NCBI GenBank assembly: GCA_964030785.1
Contig: OZ034969.1
Location: 48,433,701-48,497,700, forward strand
Reading direction: 5' to 3'
Source: Siderastrea siderea
Taxonomy: Eukaryota; Cnidaria; Anthozoa; Scleractinia; Rhizangiidae
Length of the DNA stretch: 64,000 nt
Shown here: piece after piece, positions 1 to 11,301 of the stretch
How the letters are laid out: every line of letters begins with the position of its first letter
Numbering within the stretch: the first letter of the stretch is position 1
Made by a program: the position numbers and the translations under genes
Notes under the pieces: generated by a model
Databases searched by the model: none
Told to the model about the DNA's origin: nothing
The model's input: the letters and a program-made list of their open reading frames with translations, nothing else

Positions 1-611
1 AATTTTGATCAAATATATATTTTGTCTCACTGGCTTAAACTTAATTAAGAATATTGCCAAAATTGTTTAAATGTTCTCTCCACCGAAAGTTATTAAAATT
101 TCAACTCAAAAGTTTTTGTTGGTCATTAATGATTGAAACGAAGCGATAAGAAGGTTGTAGTTTTCTGTCGATTCTTCAGTTGTGGAAGAACAACGCTTTG
201 TCATTAATAAATAATAAAAATTCACGTCCGAGAATAAAGTATGAACTCTTCCTCTCTAGAAGAATCGCCCGGCACAAAAACTTTGTTCCAGAGCGTTTTT
301 CCTGGACCAGTTTTGACGAGGTTTGTTGATATTTTTCCCGTAAACTGCGAGGAGAATAAAAGCCGTATGATCCCGATTGTTAAGGCGAAACTGTACTGTC
401 TTGGCATGAATTCGCTGTGTGCGAAGAACGCAAACAAGGTTTTCAGAACAGCATAATTTACATTCTTTAGTAAAGTCTTAGATGGCATGTAGTCTTTGTA
501 CTGAAACAAAATGTTGTTTAAATAGAATTAATATTTTGAACAGAAAAAATATTACTTCATCTTGTGTATCAAATCACTATTTATTATCCTTTTTGAAGTT
601 TCAAGTCTCAG
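1..611. other. Unassigned sequence upstream of the first recognised exon
   Basis: There is an open frame on each strand (241-456 + and 222-509 -). Neither has a recognised domain nor clear splice support. This may be ORP intron or a decayed repeat. Confidence 0.3.
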
Positions 612-768
612 GGTGAGAGGTCGTCAGGAGAGAGTCGACATTTTGGATTCCACAAGAGCCCTTCCACACCCAAATCGCAAAGAAAAGATGGAAAACATCC
701 GGAACCTACCGATTCATCGACGGTATCATGTTGCGAGAAAGCGCGATCCGAGATGAAGCACAATTTCG
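612..768 (+). CDS. ORP gene, linker exon (inferred)
   Basis: A 157-bp exon with a CAG acceptor after a pyrimidine-rich tract and a GTGAGT donor. It encodes a Ser/Thr/Pro/Lys-rich linker (for example [19 protein letters not shown]). It ends in phase 1 with G, which joined to AC of the next exon restores Asp and the DYSDEE acidic stretch. There is no homology evidence; phase, splice sites and composition are the only support. Confidence 0.5.
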
Positions 769-3700
769 GTGAGTAGAAACTTTAACTCTGTATTTACTTT
801 CGTTTAATATTGTACACGTGGATTCTAACGACAGTGTTTTTCACTGCAGCTGACAAATTTACGAATTTTGAAACTGTAAACGTAAATTTGGTTCCGAACT
901 TGTTTTTGCAAAATGAAAAAGTGACGCCACAGGAAAGTAGTCATATCTTCATTCACAAAAACAAAAGGTAGAACCACCTTCTATAGCATAATAAACGGCA
1001 CCACAGGAAAGTACTGCTCAGTAGCTTTCATTTGAATGGTCACACTTTAGGATTTCATACACAGGCTCAAAAGTTAGAACCACCTTATCAGCATAATAAA
1101 CAGCACCGCAGCACCGCAGGAAAGTACAGCTAAATAGTCATTTGAATAGTCATACTGTGTGATATCGTAAGAAGGCTTAAAAGTAAAAACCACCTTGTGT
1201 AGCATGATAAACAGTAGTACAAGAAACTATTGCTCAATTGCTTCATTTGAGTGCTCGCTTTTCGGGTTTTCTTGTGTCAGTTGGTGTTCCTGAAGGTGTT
1301 ATGTTGGTGTAAGATGGTGTACCATCATTCAAAATAAGACTTCGAAGTCTCACTGAGTGGTAAAGAGAAATTGCAATGGTAAAAAGCAAAATTAGCCCAA
1401 CTCGAAAACTTCTGGCCCGAGTTTTCTAGTTTGTACAGTGAATAATCTATTCCCGTCATTGCCTTCATTACCTATTCTTTCTCTCCCTAGTTTTGTGTTT
1501 CTGTCATGCTCGGGTATGGGTTTACATCTGCCTCCTCCACAGGCTTTTCCAAGGCCAAGGGAGCGCGCGGATTTTTGGCGCGAGATGGGGGATCGGGAGC
1601 GAGCGCGCCCAGATAAGCGATCGCGAGCAACTGGGGACGAGGCAGGGTTTGCATAATCAGATCGTTAGAGTAATTATTAAAACCAAACTGGTCAATCGCA
1701 ACAGGCGCCCACAATATAATATACTATTCAGAATTCTAAGCAAATACAGTCGAAGTGGATACCTTCAGGAAACAGAAAAAGTGCCCGCATCCGGAGCCGT
1801 CCGCTCACGAGAGTATCCTCACAGAGACCCGGCTCAGAGAGCTTCGACTTTACATGTAAATGGCGTCAACTACGATGAAACAAGGAAGTCACGATAACAT
1901 GGTTTTGGCTCTTCTAGTGGCGTTCATTTTTTTTAAACTAACCGCAGAGCACAGTAAATCAAAGCTTAAGCAAACGCCGCGAATTACTTTGGACACTTGA
2001 CTGAAAACTGTTTGAACAATAAGTTTTGTTATTTTGGTTTGTTAGACTACAGCGATGAGGAAACAGACGAGGAAGCGTACTGCGCAGGCGAGGAGCCTGA
2101 GAACCAGTCAGTGGAGGAACACAAAAGTGTTATATTACATCTCCTCTCTCAGCTCAAGCTGGGAATGGACCTCACCAAGGTACTGTAATGGCTATAACCG
2201 GTTGCTGTTCTTGGTGCATTAAACGTTTCCACTTTTTTTCTTTTTTTTCTTCTGTGCATGGGAAGAGCGAAAATCCCACATTTTCCTGCTCACGCTCCGG
2301 ACTTTCGGGCGGCAAAAAACCGAGAAACTCTACGCACAGAAAGCCCACGGAAATGCCTGCTGTATGCCTGGAGAAGGGCGTGGACAGAAAAATGACAGGA
2401 AGACGAGGGGCAGCACTGAGAAGGACTGCGCCCTCGCGTTTTTCTCCAATAGTCCTTTTCACAAATACCTTTTCTTATTTGAGGCCAAACTCTTTTGATT
2501 TGAAAAGTAGCTTTCCAGTCGAAGAATAGGGTAACGACTGTTATTCGACATGTTTATTTGAAACTTTTCGAAAATGGTAATTTTAATTGTCTACTTTTCT
2601 TTTGATGCTTCAGGTTGTTTTACCAACGTTCATTCTTGAGCCGCGTTCGCTGCTAGAGATGTATGCGGACTTCTTTGCTCATCCTGACCTTTTTGTTAAG
2701 TAAGTGTCTTTTCTAGGTGCTCTCGGTCCTTTTTGTGCACTGGCGGAAGTTGCTAAAAAGACTGCAAACTTGTGTTGGCAAATACATGTTGCCATGTGTG
2801 AACACCATTTGGCAAACATGTTAGCAAAGTGTTGGTGAGCAATAGAGGTACAATCCTTGCAAATAATCCTTGGGACACCTTATGTAAGGTTATGTAAATG
2901 GTTACAGCCAATGTGTGAACTTCATTTGGCAAACATGTAGGCAAAGTGTTGAAGAGCAATAGAAGCACAATCTGGCAAAAATTCCTTGGGACACCTTGTG
3001 TAAGGTTATGTAAACGGTTACAGCCAATGTACATGTGTTAACAACATTTAGCAAACATGTTGGCAAAGTGTTGGTGAGCAATAGACGCACAATCCTGGCA
3101 AATAATCCTTGGAACACCTTATGTAAGGTTATGTAAACGGTTACAGCTAGTTTCAACAATATTTGGCAAACATGTTGGCAAAGTGTCGGTGAGCAATAGA
3201 CGCACAATCCTGGCAAATAATCCTTGGGACACCTTATGTGAGGTTATGTAAACGGTTACGGCCGATGTGTGGACGATTGTCGCGTGAAAGCAACAAGTTG
3301 GTCAGCACGACTTTGTCAACTTATGTTTCAAATGAGTGGAATATTCCTCGTGCATTAATTAAGCAATTTAAGCAATGGCTTTTTTAGCCTGCAAATAAGT
3401 TTTCAAGGCTACAACGGGAATCGAACCTACGAACTCTGCGACGGATAACGGTTCGTTGCTCTACCAACTCGGCTATAAAGCTTTGAGATGTTGACAACAC
3501 ATTATATTGGGTTCTAATATCCCACATGTGAAACGATGAAGTAATAAATTCTTTTTACGTGACGTTTTTCTTGGCGTTGTCGCCAGATTGCTCTGTCGTG
3601 ATAAAGAAATCCAGTGAAATCTAACCGGAAAAGGTTTGGCGAGTTCTCCTTTTACGTCATTTCCGGTTTAAGGCCAGAGCGCCAAGTTCAAGTTGCAAGA

Positions 3701-6700
3701 CAAGAAACTTTTCGGTTTTGTAAGAAAATAAAAAAAAAGATTGAACTCTAATTCTTCTCAATATCTATAATTAAGGTCATAAGCTATCTAAAACTAATAA
3801 GTGGTTTGGGGGTATAGAGTATCCCTGTAAGATCCCTGGCTAAAACCGGTTCAAGTGTTTAAATCAGTTGTGCGTATTTTTCTTTTGTTTAGAATTCCTG
3901 ACGGTCTCACCGCTGAGGATAGAATATTAGCAGTTTTAGAATTTTACTTAACTTCTTTCCACGCAGGGAGAAAGGTAAGACATTTAAATCCTTTTCCTTT
4001 TGAGCCAAACGTTTCATATATCCTTGCCACTCCTTACTGGTTTTAATGGAATTGTTGCACTTATGACTTACTTCGGTTTGTTTTGTAAACTTCTCAGCCA
4101 AAGACCTGACAACCATACGTGCAATTTATCGACGCGTGGTTAATCAGTTGAATATGCTCGGACACTAAAACAAAAAAAAAAGTAACCACACACCCTAATT
4201 GTCGTTCAATACTTTATAATATAATACTCTTGACGTTTTTCCGTGTTCGCTGCTAAAATGCCATGATATTGAGCAGCACGCAGCTGTTTCCATATATGTG
4301 CCAGCTGCTTCTCCAAGAAAGCGTTCCCAGTATCGCAATTTTCAGCTTTTCTTGTGGCCGAAAATGTCACACTTTTCTGGCCAACCGGACATTTTGGCCT
4401 CAAGTTTTACTAGACAGTCAAGTCGGGAATTGAAGGGAAACCGAACTAAATTGAACGAACCGAACAAAACTTGAACTTTTCTGACTTGCCTTCACGTGCG
4501 TCAACGTTCCGCTGTGACAACACACGCGGCAGCAACTTTAGTGGTTTTTTGCTGAGGTGACGTAATTTAAAGATAAATTTTCAAAATTCTTGTATTTTTG
4601 AAGATGACATAGTAATGCACTTTGATTTGTTCTCAGGGAGCTTTAGCCAAGAAACCCTATAATCCCATATTAGGAGAAACTTTTCATTGTTCATGGAAAG
4701 TGCCTTGCGCGGCAAACCCTCACAAACCGACAACAAACAGTCACATCGAGCCTGCTTCGACTGCTACAGACGACGGGAAAGTCACTTTCATCGCAGAACA
4801 AGTTTCCCATCATCCTCCGAGTGAGTACTCTGTCAAAACCCTCCTTAAAGATTGATCAGACGCGCTTCAAAAATGATGTTTAAATGTGACCTTCAATTTC
4901 TATTTGTAATTGACGTATAAATCGTGGAAAGGAATCTAATCTTCGCGTTCTCTGTTTTGCAGTCTCTGGGTTTTACGCCGAGTGTCCTAGTAAAAAAGTG
5001 TGTTTCAACGCTCATATTTGGACGAAGTCCAAGTTTTATGGCATGTCTATTGGTGTGGTGAATCATGGTGCAGGTATGCGAATTGGATCAAAGTATATAC
5101 TCTCCTAACAGTGTCGTTACACTGTCAAGCGTGTAGGTGATAAGAGCCAAGATAATCGTCTTCTACAGGAGGCTGTTTTGATGTGTAGCAGTAAAACGAC
5201 CGTCGTTTAGGCGAGTTGCCTTGATACCCGCCTTAATATAAGATTGATTAGGCCTCGCGTCCTAATTCATTGTCTGTTAAGTGTCGCTCAAGGGTGGTGA
5301 AAACAACAACAAAAGAATACCAGACAAAGTAGATTTTTGATTATCGACTAAATAACAGCTATATGTTCACTGTGGCTTTGTTAAGATATTTTTACGTTTG
5401 TGATGCGACCATCGTTTTTCGTAAAGAAAGGTGGCTGCATTTCTTAAAAAAAGATTTTTTTTTACATCAGTTCGCGTTCTCGTACTTAATTGCTCCTATT
5501 ATTAATTTCCTTGCAGGTACTTAGTTTCGTGGAATTGTCGTATTTCGTGAGGTTTTATTTTCGCGAATTTAGGGAAAATAAACGCTCAAAAGACTCAAAA
5601 TTTTGCGAAAGTCTGACCTAAATTTCCCCGTTTTTTATAAATAAAAGTGAAAATAAGTAGCTGACATCTAGTCCGCCGGGATGTCAAACGTGGGATACAT
5701 TGCGTACTCGCGCACTGACCATGAATTCACTATTACCTGTTTCTTGTTTTTCTCTACGTAGGTGTTATTTCTCTGTTAGAGCACAACGAAGATTACGTTA
5801 TAACGTTCCCTAGCACGTATTGTAGGTGTGTACTACCTGGCTCCAGTTGTTCAAAAGGTGGATAGCGCTATCCACTGGATAAATCGCTATCCAGTGGATA
5901 AGTGTCAGGGAAACCAATTGCGTTATCCACTGGATAGAGATTTATCCGGTGGATAGCGCTATCCAACTTTTGAACAACAGGCCCCTGGTTGTTTAAACTG
6001 ATATGTTTATCCATCCCCTCCCCCCCCCCCCTTCACCCCCATACTCTTCGGAATCGAGGGTGGATGGTTGTCGCTCAAAGCTAGGTTAGGTAAGATAAAA
6101 CTTGACGTAACCCTTTAAACCCTGATATCAGATTGCATATTCTCCATACTGTTCTCCATACATTTCCTATGGTATTGATGAGGAGAATTTGTTTAACAAT
6201 CAATACCATTTCTACTTGAGGATCATTTCCTTGATTCTTATAACCTTTATGTTTGTTTAAGCAGTGTTATTTTAAGGAGAATTTAGATGCTGGTCGGCAC
6301 TCCCAGGGGTTAAAAGGTTAACACGCTGGCTCCGTTAGCCACTACTGGATCAAAATTCCAGCCCGATTTCAGGCCCATTTGAAAACCATCCTTTGGAATC
6401 TCCTGAGCAAAACAGCAAAAGTCTTTCGTCTGGTTTTAGGACCAGTAGCAAAAAACACCCTATTTCGGGCCAGTAGCTAAACATACGGTATTTCATACCA
6501 AACCGGTAAAACTATAGACTTTTTCAGCTAGATCAATACACAAAACATACTCCATTTCAAGACAAAAGGGTCAAAACTTCTTCCCTATTTCAGTGCAAGA
6601 GGCAAAACCCACCCTATTTCAGACCAAACTGGTCAAAATGTACACCCTTTTGTCAAAGCAGTAGGCAAAGCCATACCCTATTTTAAACCAGCTATTTGAT

Positions 6701-9700
6701 GACGTGGAATTACTTGTTAAACGTCCTGTTGAATTATGTTTGATGTTGTTGAATGATGTAAAATAATCTCCTGTACCTGCATGTGTTCAACATTGTTGCA
6801 CTTGCCAGCTGAACCAATTCAATATTGTTCGCACCTGATAACAAAAGCAATGTTGAATGCTGTCAGAGTTTGAAGGCAATCAAATAAATGTCAACATCAT
6901 TCAGCAGGATAGCCAAACGTGTTCAACTTGTTGATAAACCCCAATTTTTGCGTTTGTCGGAAGCATCACACTCTTGTTTGCGCTAACTTTCAGATCAATT
7001 TTAACCTTTCCCTGGGTGGAGTTAGGCGGCAAGGTGAACATCACCTGCGCCAAGACGAGTTACAATGCGTCAGTCACGTTTCACACCAAGCCGTTTTATG
7101 GCGGGAAACTTCATCGCGTCACTGGTGAGGTCAAAAACACTTCAACAGGGCGAGTGATATGTAAAGTGAATGGCGAATGGAATGGCAGGGTAGAAATCAG
7201 CTTCACAAGTCATCAGGTGTGTGTGCATGCTTTTTATCTGGTTTTTCTTAACTATCTTGGATTGTTCTCAAGAAAGTAAACTACAAAACAGCTGGGTTTC
7301 AACTGAACGTTTGTAAGGTGAATTTCTTGTATTTTCGCTCGGGCATAGCTGAGGTGTGTTGCCATGGCAGTTACATATATGTTCTTAACCTTCCTGCGGT
7401 CTCTCTCGACAGTTTCTCCCGCCTTTCCCCTCCTATATTGCCGCTTGTGAAGAAAGGAAGAGAAGATAATTAAGGCCCAATAATTTTCATTGTAACCTTT
7501 TGATTAAAAAGGTTTAAATCAGTGGCTATAGCTCTTTTCTCTTGGTTTATCTATCGGTTGTTTGTAGCAACCTGCAAAACGTGGTTAGTTTTGTACCTTC
7601 GGAGGTTCGGGGTTTTACCCGTGGTGGGCTTAAAATAACTGAGGGAAAAGGTGTTGCCTTGACGGTAACATACTCAAAGGTTATCAAACCAAGTGACAAA
7701 AACGGCGTTGCCTTTACGGTAACATACAGAAAGGTTTATCAATCCAAGTGACTCGGATCGTAGAAAAGCGTCCAAATTCCCATTTGAGGCTCTAAATTGC
7801 CACTGATGACGTAACCTTGCCAATGAACACCGTCACTCTTCCAGTGGACCACAATGACACGCTAGAATAACAATCCGTCAGGAACAGTTTATCATCTTCG
7901 CCATCGTCGTCAACTGACGCGATAGCAAAAGAAAACGCAGCAATATAATAAAAAACGACTAAATTCGATGCATTGCGTAAAAAAAATATTCCAGAGCGAA
8001 TTGTGCATAGAACTTGTTATTGCTTCTTTAGGAAGAACCTCAAATTCTAGACACACGAGAACTTCCCGTTTTTCGTAAGAGAGTTTGCCCGCAGTCCCGT
8101 CAAGACGAATGCGAGTCGCGTCGATTATGGAGTAAAGTCACGCATGCGCTTAAAACTGATGACATCGAGTCTGCAACGTCAGCAAAACACCAGGTGAGTT
8201 GAGTTCTTATGTGGGTGAGTGTGAATTTTTATTTTTTAAATGTTCTGATTGGGTTGACTGAAACTTTACTGTAAAGTTTTGATTGGCGTGACTGTGAACC
8301 TTTTCTGTAAATTGTGATTGGCGTTTCTGTTAACCTTTTCTGTAAAATTTTGATATGTGTAACTGTGAAACGTTTCTGTGAAGTTTTGATTGGCGTGTCA
8401 TGGACCTTTTCGTTGAAATTCTGTTTGGTGTCACTGGGAACCTTTTTATGTCAAGATTTGTGACTTTGAACGTTTTATGTTAAAAGTTGTGAATGGTGTG
8501 ACTGTGAACTCTTTATGTGAAGTGTTGAATGGTGTGACTGTGAACTCTTTATGTGAAGTTGTGAATGGCGTGACTGTGAACCTTTTTTGTGAAATTTTGG
8601 TTGGTTAAGTTTTTACTTCATAGCGTTGCGGTTGGTGTGACTTTGAAACTTTGCTATAACGTTTTGGTTGCTGCGACTGTGAACTTATTCTGTTAAGGTT
8701 TGAATGGTACGACTGTGAACCTTTTCTGCAACGTTGTGATTGGTGTGACTGCGAACCTTTTCTATTCAATTTTGATTGGTGTAATTTTTACCCTTTCATA
8801 AGGCTGTGGTTGATGTGGCTTTAAACCTTTTCTGTAACGTTTAGGATGCTGTGACTGTGCACTTTTTCTGTTAAGGTTTGAAAGATGTGACTGCGAACCT
8901 TTTCTGTAACGTTGTGATTGGTGTGCCTGCGAACCGTTTCTGTAACATTGCGATTGGTGCGACTGTGATGATTTCGTGCATAGTTGCGACTGGTACGACT
9001 GCGTCCCTTTTCTGTAAATTTATGATTAGTGCATGAAGTGTAACTAAAATGAACTTAACGATAGTCAAAGGACTGCTTGTCTATTTTTAGCTTGAAGAAA
9101 AACAAAGGAGAGAAGCCAGGGAAAGAAAAGAAGCTGGTGAAGAGTGGAAAACGAAAGTGAGTTATTTCTTTTCTTTTTTTTTTTTAGTGCGACAACTCCA
9201 GGTTGATAATTTCAGCGTATAAAACAGAGTGGGTAGTTGTAACTTTTAGGTAGTTGTGTCTGGAGGAAATCGGCGTGTCTATTGAAGGCGTTAGCAGTGC
9301 TTTCATTTGGCACCGGTTTATGCTGCACAAGGCGCTTCTAACCTTTGAATCCTTAGATGAAATCCGAATTTCGACTAAACAATTGAAAGGTGTCACTCAG
9401 TGCTTTCCCGTTGTGCTGTTTATTATGCTACACATGGTGGTTCTAACTTTTTGAGTCTGTAGATGAAGTCATGAACGGCACCTCTCAAACAAGAAAACCT
9501 GTGGTTTATCAAAGACGGGCCTTTACAGGCTGGAGTTATACAGTTGTGGGAACCTAGATTCATGGCTTTTTTCTGTCGGATATTTTAGATAAATTTTGCG
9601 GGATCTGTTGTGGAAATTGCCGGAAAAAAAAACCTTCTATGACCGGAAACTTGGAGAACTCCAAGACGGCGACGAATAGGCCCGTCTTAAAAAAAAGCAA

Positions 9701-10084
9701 ACGAGCGGTACCCGTGGTCTTGTTTCTAATGCTGTACTTGGTGGTTTTAACTGTTTGATCTGTGGATGAAATCGTTACGTGTATCCATTCAATGACAAGC
9801 TATTGAGCAGCACTTTCGTGTGTCTTGCTTGTTTCTCGATATTTTGTCAACGTTTATTTGTTTACTGATTTAATCTGTAACTTTGAATTTTCTGGTGTTA
9901 GTAAGTTAGGGATTTCTCTTACCCGGAATATATCACCAAATTAACAACAGTCACGTGCTGTTGTGTTTTTCAGCTTTTCCATCGTCATGGAGACGGTTGG
10001 ATGTACAACAATCACATGAAGCACAAAGTCAAGCCTAGCGATGTTCAAGCTTCTTCCGCATCCACGGAAACAACGGAGCGATAA
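612..10084 (+). CDS. OSBPL9-like: Oxysterol-binding-protein-related protein, ORP9/10/11 group (C-terminal part, 11 exons)
   Basis: Joining 612-768, 2046-2179, 2614-2699, 3893-3974, 4637-4820, 4963-5073, 5762-5825, 6994-7216, 8032-8193, 9091-9156 and 9974-10084 gives 459 residues in one open frame; every join has GT-AG ends and matching phase. Residues about 75-440 form the OSBP-related lipid-binding domain. Visible landmarks are [24 protein letters not shown], the family signature EQVSHHPP (about 207-214), [17 protein letters not shown] and HTKPFYGGK. The C-terminus has a charged helix ([13 protein letters not shown]) and then W-x-Y. In this family the domain carries a sterol or phosphatidylserine in exchange for PI4P at membrane contact sites, and the two His of the signature bind the PI4P phosphate (family knowledge). 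The order and wording fit the ORP9/10/11 branch; ORP9 versus ORP10/11 is not settled here. The N-terminal PH domain must lie upstream of the window. Confidence 0.9.
955..1260 (+). repeat. About 110-bp tandem repeat, roughly 3 diverged units
   Basis: Units recur with AGAACCACCTT, ATAATAAACAGCACC, CAGGAAAGTA and CATTTGAATRGTCA in the same order. Starts near 961, 1069 and 1179 give a period of about 108-115 bp. Related copies lie on the minus strand at 9255-9480, 9700-9830 and 43790-43990. Confidence 0.75.
2046..2179 (+). CDS. ORP gene, acidic linker and start of lipid-binding domain
   Basis: 134 bp between a TTAG acceptor and an AAG/GTACTG donor. It encodes an acidic stretch ([13 protein letters not shown]), then [20 protein letters not shown], the conserved lead-in to the lipid-transfer domain of ORP9/10/11. 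Confidence 0.93.
2614..2699 (+). CDS. ORP gene, exon with [12 protein letters not shown] motif
   Basis: 86 bp, CAG acceptor and GTAAGT donor. It encodes [19 protein letters not shown] and FFAHPDLFV, among the most conserved parts of the OSBP-related domain. It ends in phase 2. Confidence 0.95.
2770..3265 (+). repeat. About 117-121 bp tandem repeat, 4 units, in ORP intron
   Basis: Each unit contains TTTGGCAAACATGT, GCAAAGTGTTGGTGAGCAATAG, AATCCTTGGGACACCTTATG and GGTTATGTAAACGGTTACAG. The open frames on the minus strand here are read-through of the repeat. Confidence 0.85.
3405..3481 (-). repeat. tRNA-derived SINE-like head
   Basis: Read on the minus strand there is a box A (TAGCCGAGTTGGTAGAGC) and a box B (GGTTCGATTCC) at tRNA spacing. 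The ends do not pair as an acceptor stem, so a functional tRNA is unlikely. Confidence 0.55.
3893..3974 (+). CDS. ORP gene, lipid-binding domain exon
   Basis: 82 bp, TTTAG acceptor and GTAAGA donor. It encodes [20 protein letters not shown] and SFHAGRK, matching the W/FYLSxFHAGRK segment of the family. Confidence 0.93.
3975..4636. other. ORP intron, no recognised feature
   Basis: Nothing beyond simple AT-rich sequence was recognised. Confidence 0.5.
4637..4820 (+). CDS. ORP gene, exon with EQVSHHPP signature
   Basis: 184 bp, CAG acceptor and GTGAGT donor. It encodes [17 protein letters not shown] and ends with the EQVSHHPP signature; the intron follows immediately after the second Pro. Confidence 0.95.
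4963..5073 (+). CDS. ORP gene, lipid-binding domain exon
   Basis: 111 bp, GCAG acceptor and GTATGC donor. It encodes [30 protein letters not shown] and NHGAG, directly continuing the signature. Confidence 0.95.
5074..5761. other. ORP intron, no recognised feature
   Basis: No repeat or coding segment was recognised. Confidence 0.5.
5762..5825 (+). CDS. ORP gene, short lipid-binding domain exon
   Basis: 64 bp, GTAG acceptor and GTGTGT donor. It encodes [18 protein letters not shown] followed by TYCR, equivalent to the EHYILTFPNGYGR segment of the family. Its length leaves the frame open into the next exon. A MITE begins 10 bp after the donor. Confidence 0.9.
5836..5988. mobile_element. Palindromic MITE in ORP intron
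   Basis: The ends are inverted repeats of about 40 bp built around GTTGTTCAAAAGKTGG and the perfect palindrome GGATAGCGCTATCC. The centre repeats ATCCACTGGATA. It starts 10 bp after the 5' splice site at 5826. Confidence 0.8.
6108..6321. mobile_element. Short MITE with TTAACC-type ends
   Basis: The left end TAACCCTTTAAACCC is mirrored by the right end GGGGTTAAAAGGTTAA. No coding capacity. Confidence 0.6.
6340..6690 (+). repeat. Degenerate minisatellite (CCCTATTTCAGRCCA type)
   Basis: Variants of CAAAAC-ACCCTATTTCAG-CCAAAC-GGTCAAAA recur every 30-60 bp with heavy divergence. Confidence 0.6.
6994..7216 (+). CDS. ORP gene, PWVELGG exon
   Basis: 223 bp, TTTCAG acceptor and GTGTGT donor. It encodes [36 protein letters not shown] and GEWNGRVEI, the usual mid-domain strands. 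Confidence 0.95.
7217..8031. other. ORP intron with a small tandem duplication
   Basis: Around 7650-7753 a unit of about 50 bp (GTTGCCTT-ACGGTAACATAC followed by AAAGGTT-ATCAA-CCAAGTGAC) is present twice. Otherwise unremarkable. Confidence 0.55.
8032..8193 (+). CDS. ORP gene, C-terminal domain exon
   Basis: 162 bp (54 codons), TTTAG acceptor and GTGAGT donor. It encodes [32 protein letters not shown] and SATSAKH, equivalent to the SRxLWxxVTxALxxxDIxxAT region. Confidence 0.93.
8215..9030 (+). repeat. Long degenerate minisatellite filling an ORP intron
   Basis: About 18 diverged copies of a roughly 45-bp unit, GTTTTGATTGGTGTGACTGTG then AACCTTTTCTGTAA, occupy almost the whole 897-bp intron. 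Confidence 0.85.
9091..9156 (+). CDS. ORP gene, charged helix exon
   Basis: 66 bp (22 codons), TTTTAG acceptor and GTGAGT donor. It encodes [19 protein letters not shown] plus TK, the basic-acidic helix common before the end of ORPs. Confidence 0.92.
9255..9830 (-). repeat. Copies of the 110-bp repeat family (minus orientation)
   Basis: At 9255-9480 and 9700-9830 the complement of the 955-1260 unit is recognisable: TTTATTATGCTACACATGGTG, GGTTCTAAC and AAATGA/ATTGAA blocks. Confidence 0.6.
9974..10084 (+). CDS. ORP gene, terminal exon with stop
   Basis: TTTCAG acceptor. It encodes [15 protein letters not shown] and a Ser/Thr-rich tail ending TETTER before TAA at 10082-10084. An AATAAA overlaps the stop (10083-10088), too close to be the likely poly(A) signal; the true 3' end is not evident. 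Confidence 0.9.
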   Translation, partial: LFHRHGDGWMYNNHMKHKVKPSDVQASSASTETTER

Positions 10085-10867
10085 TAAACTGTATAGCGCT
10101 CATAAAACAAATACGTATGGTTTTGCGCCGTTTGTCAAAAGTTCAAAAAGTGTCCTGTGATTATTCTGTCAACTCATACAAGCAGAAGAGTGCTGATTGT
10201 CAAAAAAGTGCTTGGACAAAGAACCGTCGCTTTTGCCTGCCGCGGTACAGAGTCATCATTTTGACAGTAAATTTTCAAAGCCACCCGACAGGTTGCAGGA
10301 TTTCAAGAACAACCATATAGAGACCATCCACCTACTATAAAGATAGAAATTTGAAATGCAGCTAAAGAAACATTTTAATCACATAACGTTCGCTCTGATT
10401 GGCTGCGTAACCGTCTTAGATTACGTTATAAACAAGATACATGTGCTGTGATTGGTTGAACTTTGTGGAAGCAGAAAGTTATTTTGAGAGCTTATTTAAT
10501 CTGGTTGCCGTAGGTTATAGCAACACTCGCGAGAGTTTAAAGGTTCCCAACAGTCCGTAATCTCCAAGCTGCACTGTGTCGTTTGTGAGACTCACTTGAA
10601 GGAACGCAAAAAAAATGCCTAATAAGAAAAGGCAAGGCAAAAGTTAAGTTGCTGCTTCTTTTTCTTTCTTTTTTTATCAACTCTAGTAATCATTTGCAAG
10701 CAGTTAAGACTGCCCAAACCCTTTGCTTCAGTGTTCTCTAGAAATGACTCGAAGACGACGTGAAATTACAACAGAGGAATTTCTGCCACTCGCTTGTTCA
10801 GTTCATGTAGTACACAGCTCGACGTCTAATTACTACCTATTTTTCAACTTATCGAGCATCCGTTGCT
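10085..10867. other. ORP 3' flank, no recognised gene
   Basis: This is presumably the 3' UTR and intergenic sequence. No AATAAA at a usual distance was identified apart from the one overlapping the stop codon. Confidence 0.4.
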
Positions 10868-11301
10868 ATTTAACCGTATTCAGCCTGGGTTCCTGAGCCT
10901 GGAGGAGCCTCCTTAACTCCGGCGGAATTACGTCATGATTTCAAAGTGGCAGCCATCTTGGATCTGCCATCTTCAATTTCTGGCTATTTCCGCAACGTTC
11001 AAAACCCGTTTAAGTTGGACAAAAAGTAATAAAAAGCAACAAGAGAACACTCTAATGACAAAACATGCAAAAGTTAGCAAATATAGTAATTTTTTTTTTA
11101 AATAGTAAAATTCAATATTTTGAGAAAACTGCCTTCAAAGCAACGGCAACGTCAGCCTTGATGAACAGTGACGTGTTACACTAAATTGTTCCCTGAAGTT
11201 TTGTAGCTTAAGTTTGCAGATTAAAAAAGTTATAAACGTTCAAAGTCAGTGTGGGCACTTTGTGCCCCCCCCCCCCCTCCCCAGGCCGTATAGGGTTAAA
11301 T
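10868..11301. mobile_element. MITE, about 434 bp, TTTAACC ends
   Basis: The left end (ATTTAACCGTATTCAGCCTGGG) and right end (complement ATTTAACCCTATACGGCCTGGG) match at 19 of 22 positions. It carries CAGCCATCTTGGATC and a C-run before the right end. The same family occurs at 52027 and 58577. Confidence 0.75.

Noticed and set aside
2172..2529. Open frames on both strands after the ORP exon
   Set aside because: They start in intron sequence after a good donor; no domain.
3405..3481. Functional tRNA gene
   Set aside because: Internal promoter boxes are present but the outer ends do not pair as an acceptor stem and the anticodon arm is poor; better read as a SINE head.
8215..9030. CRISPR-like array
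   Set aside because: Units are diverged, directly adjacent and without unique spacers; the genome is animal.
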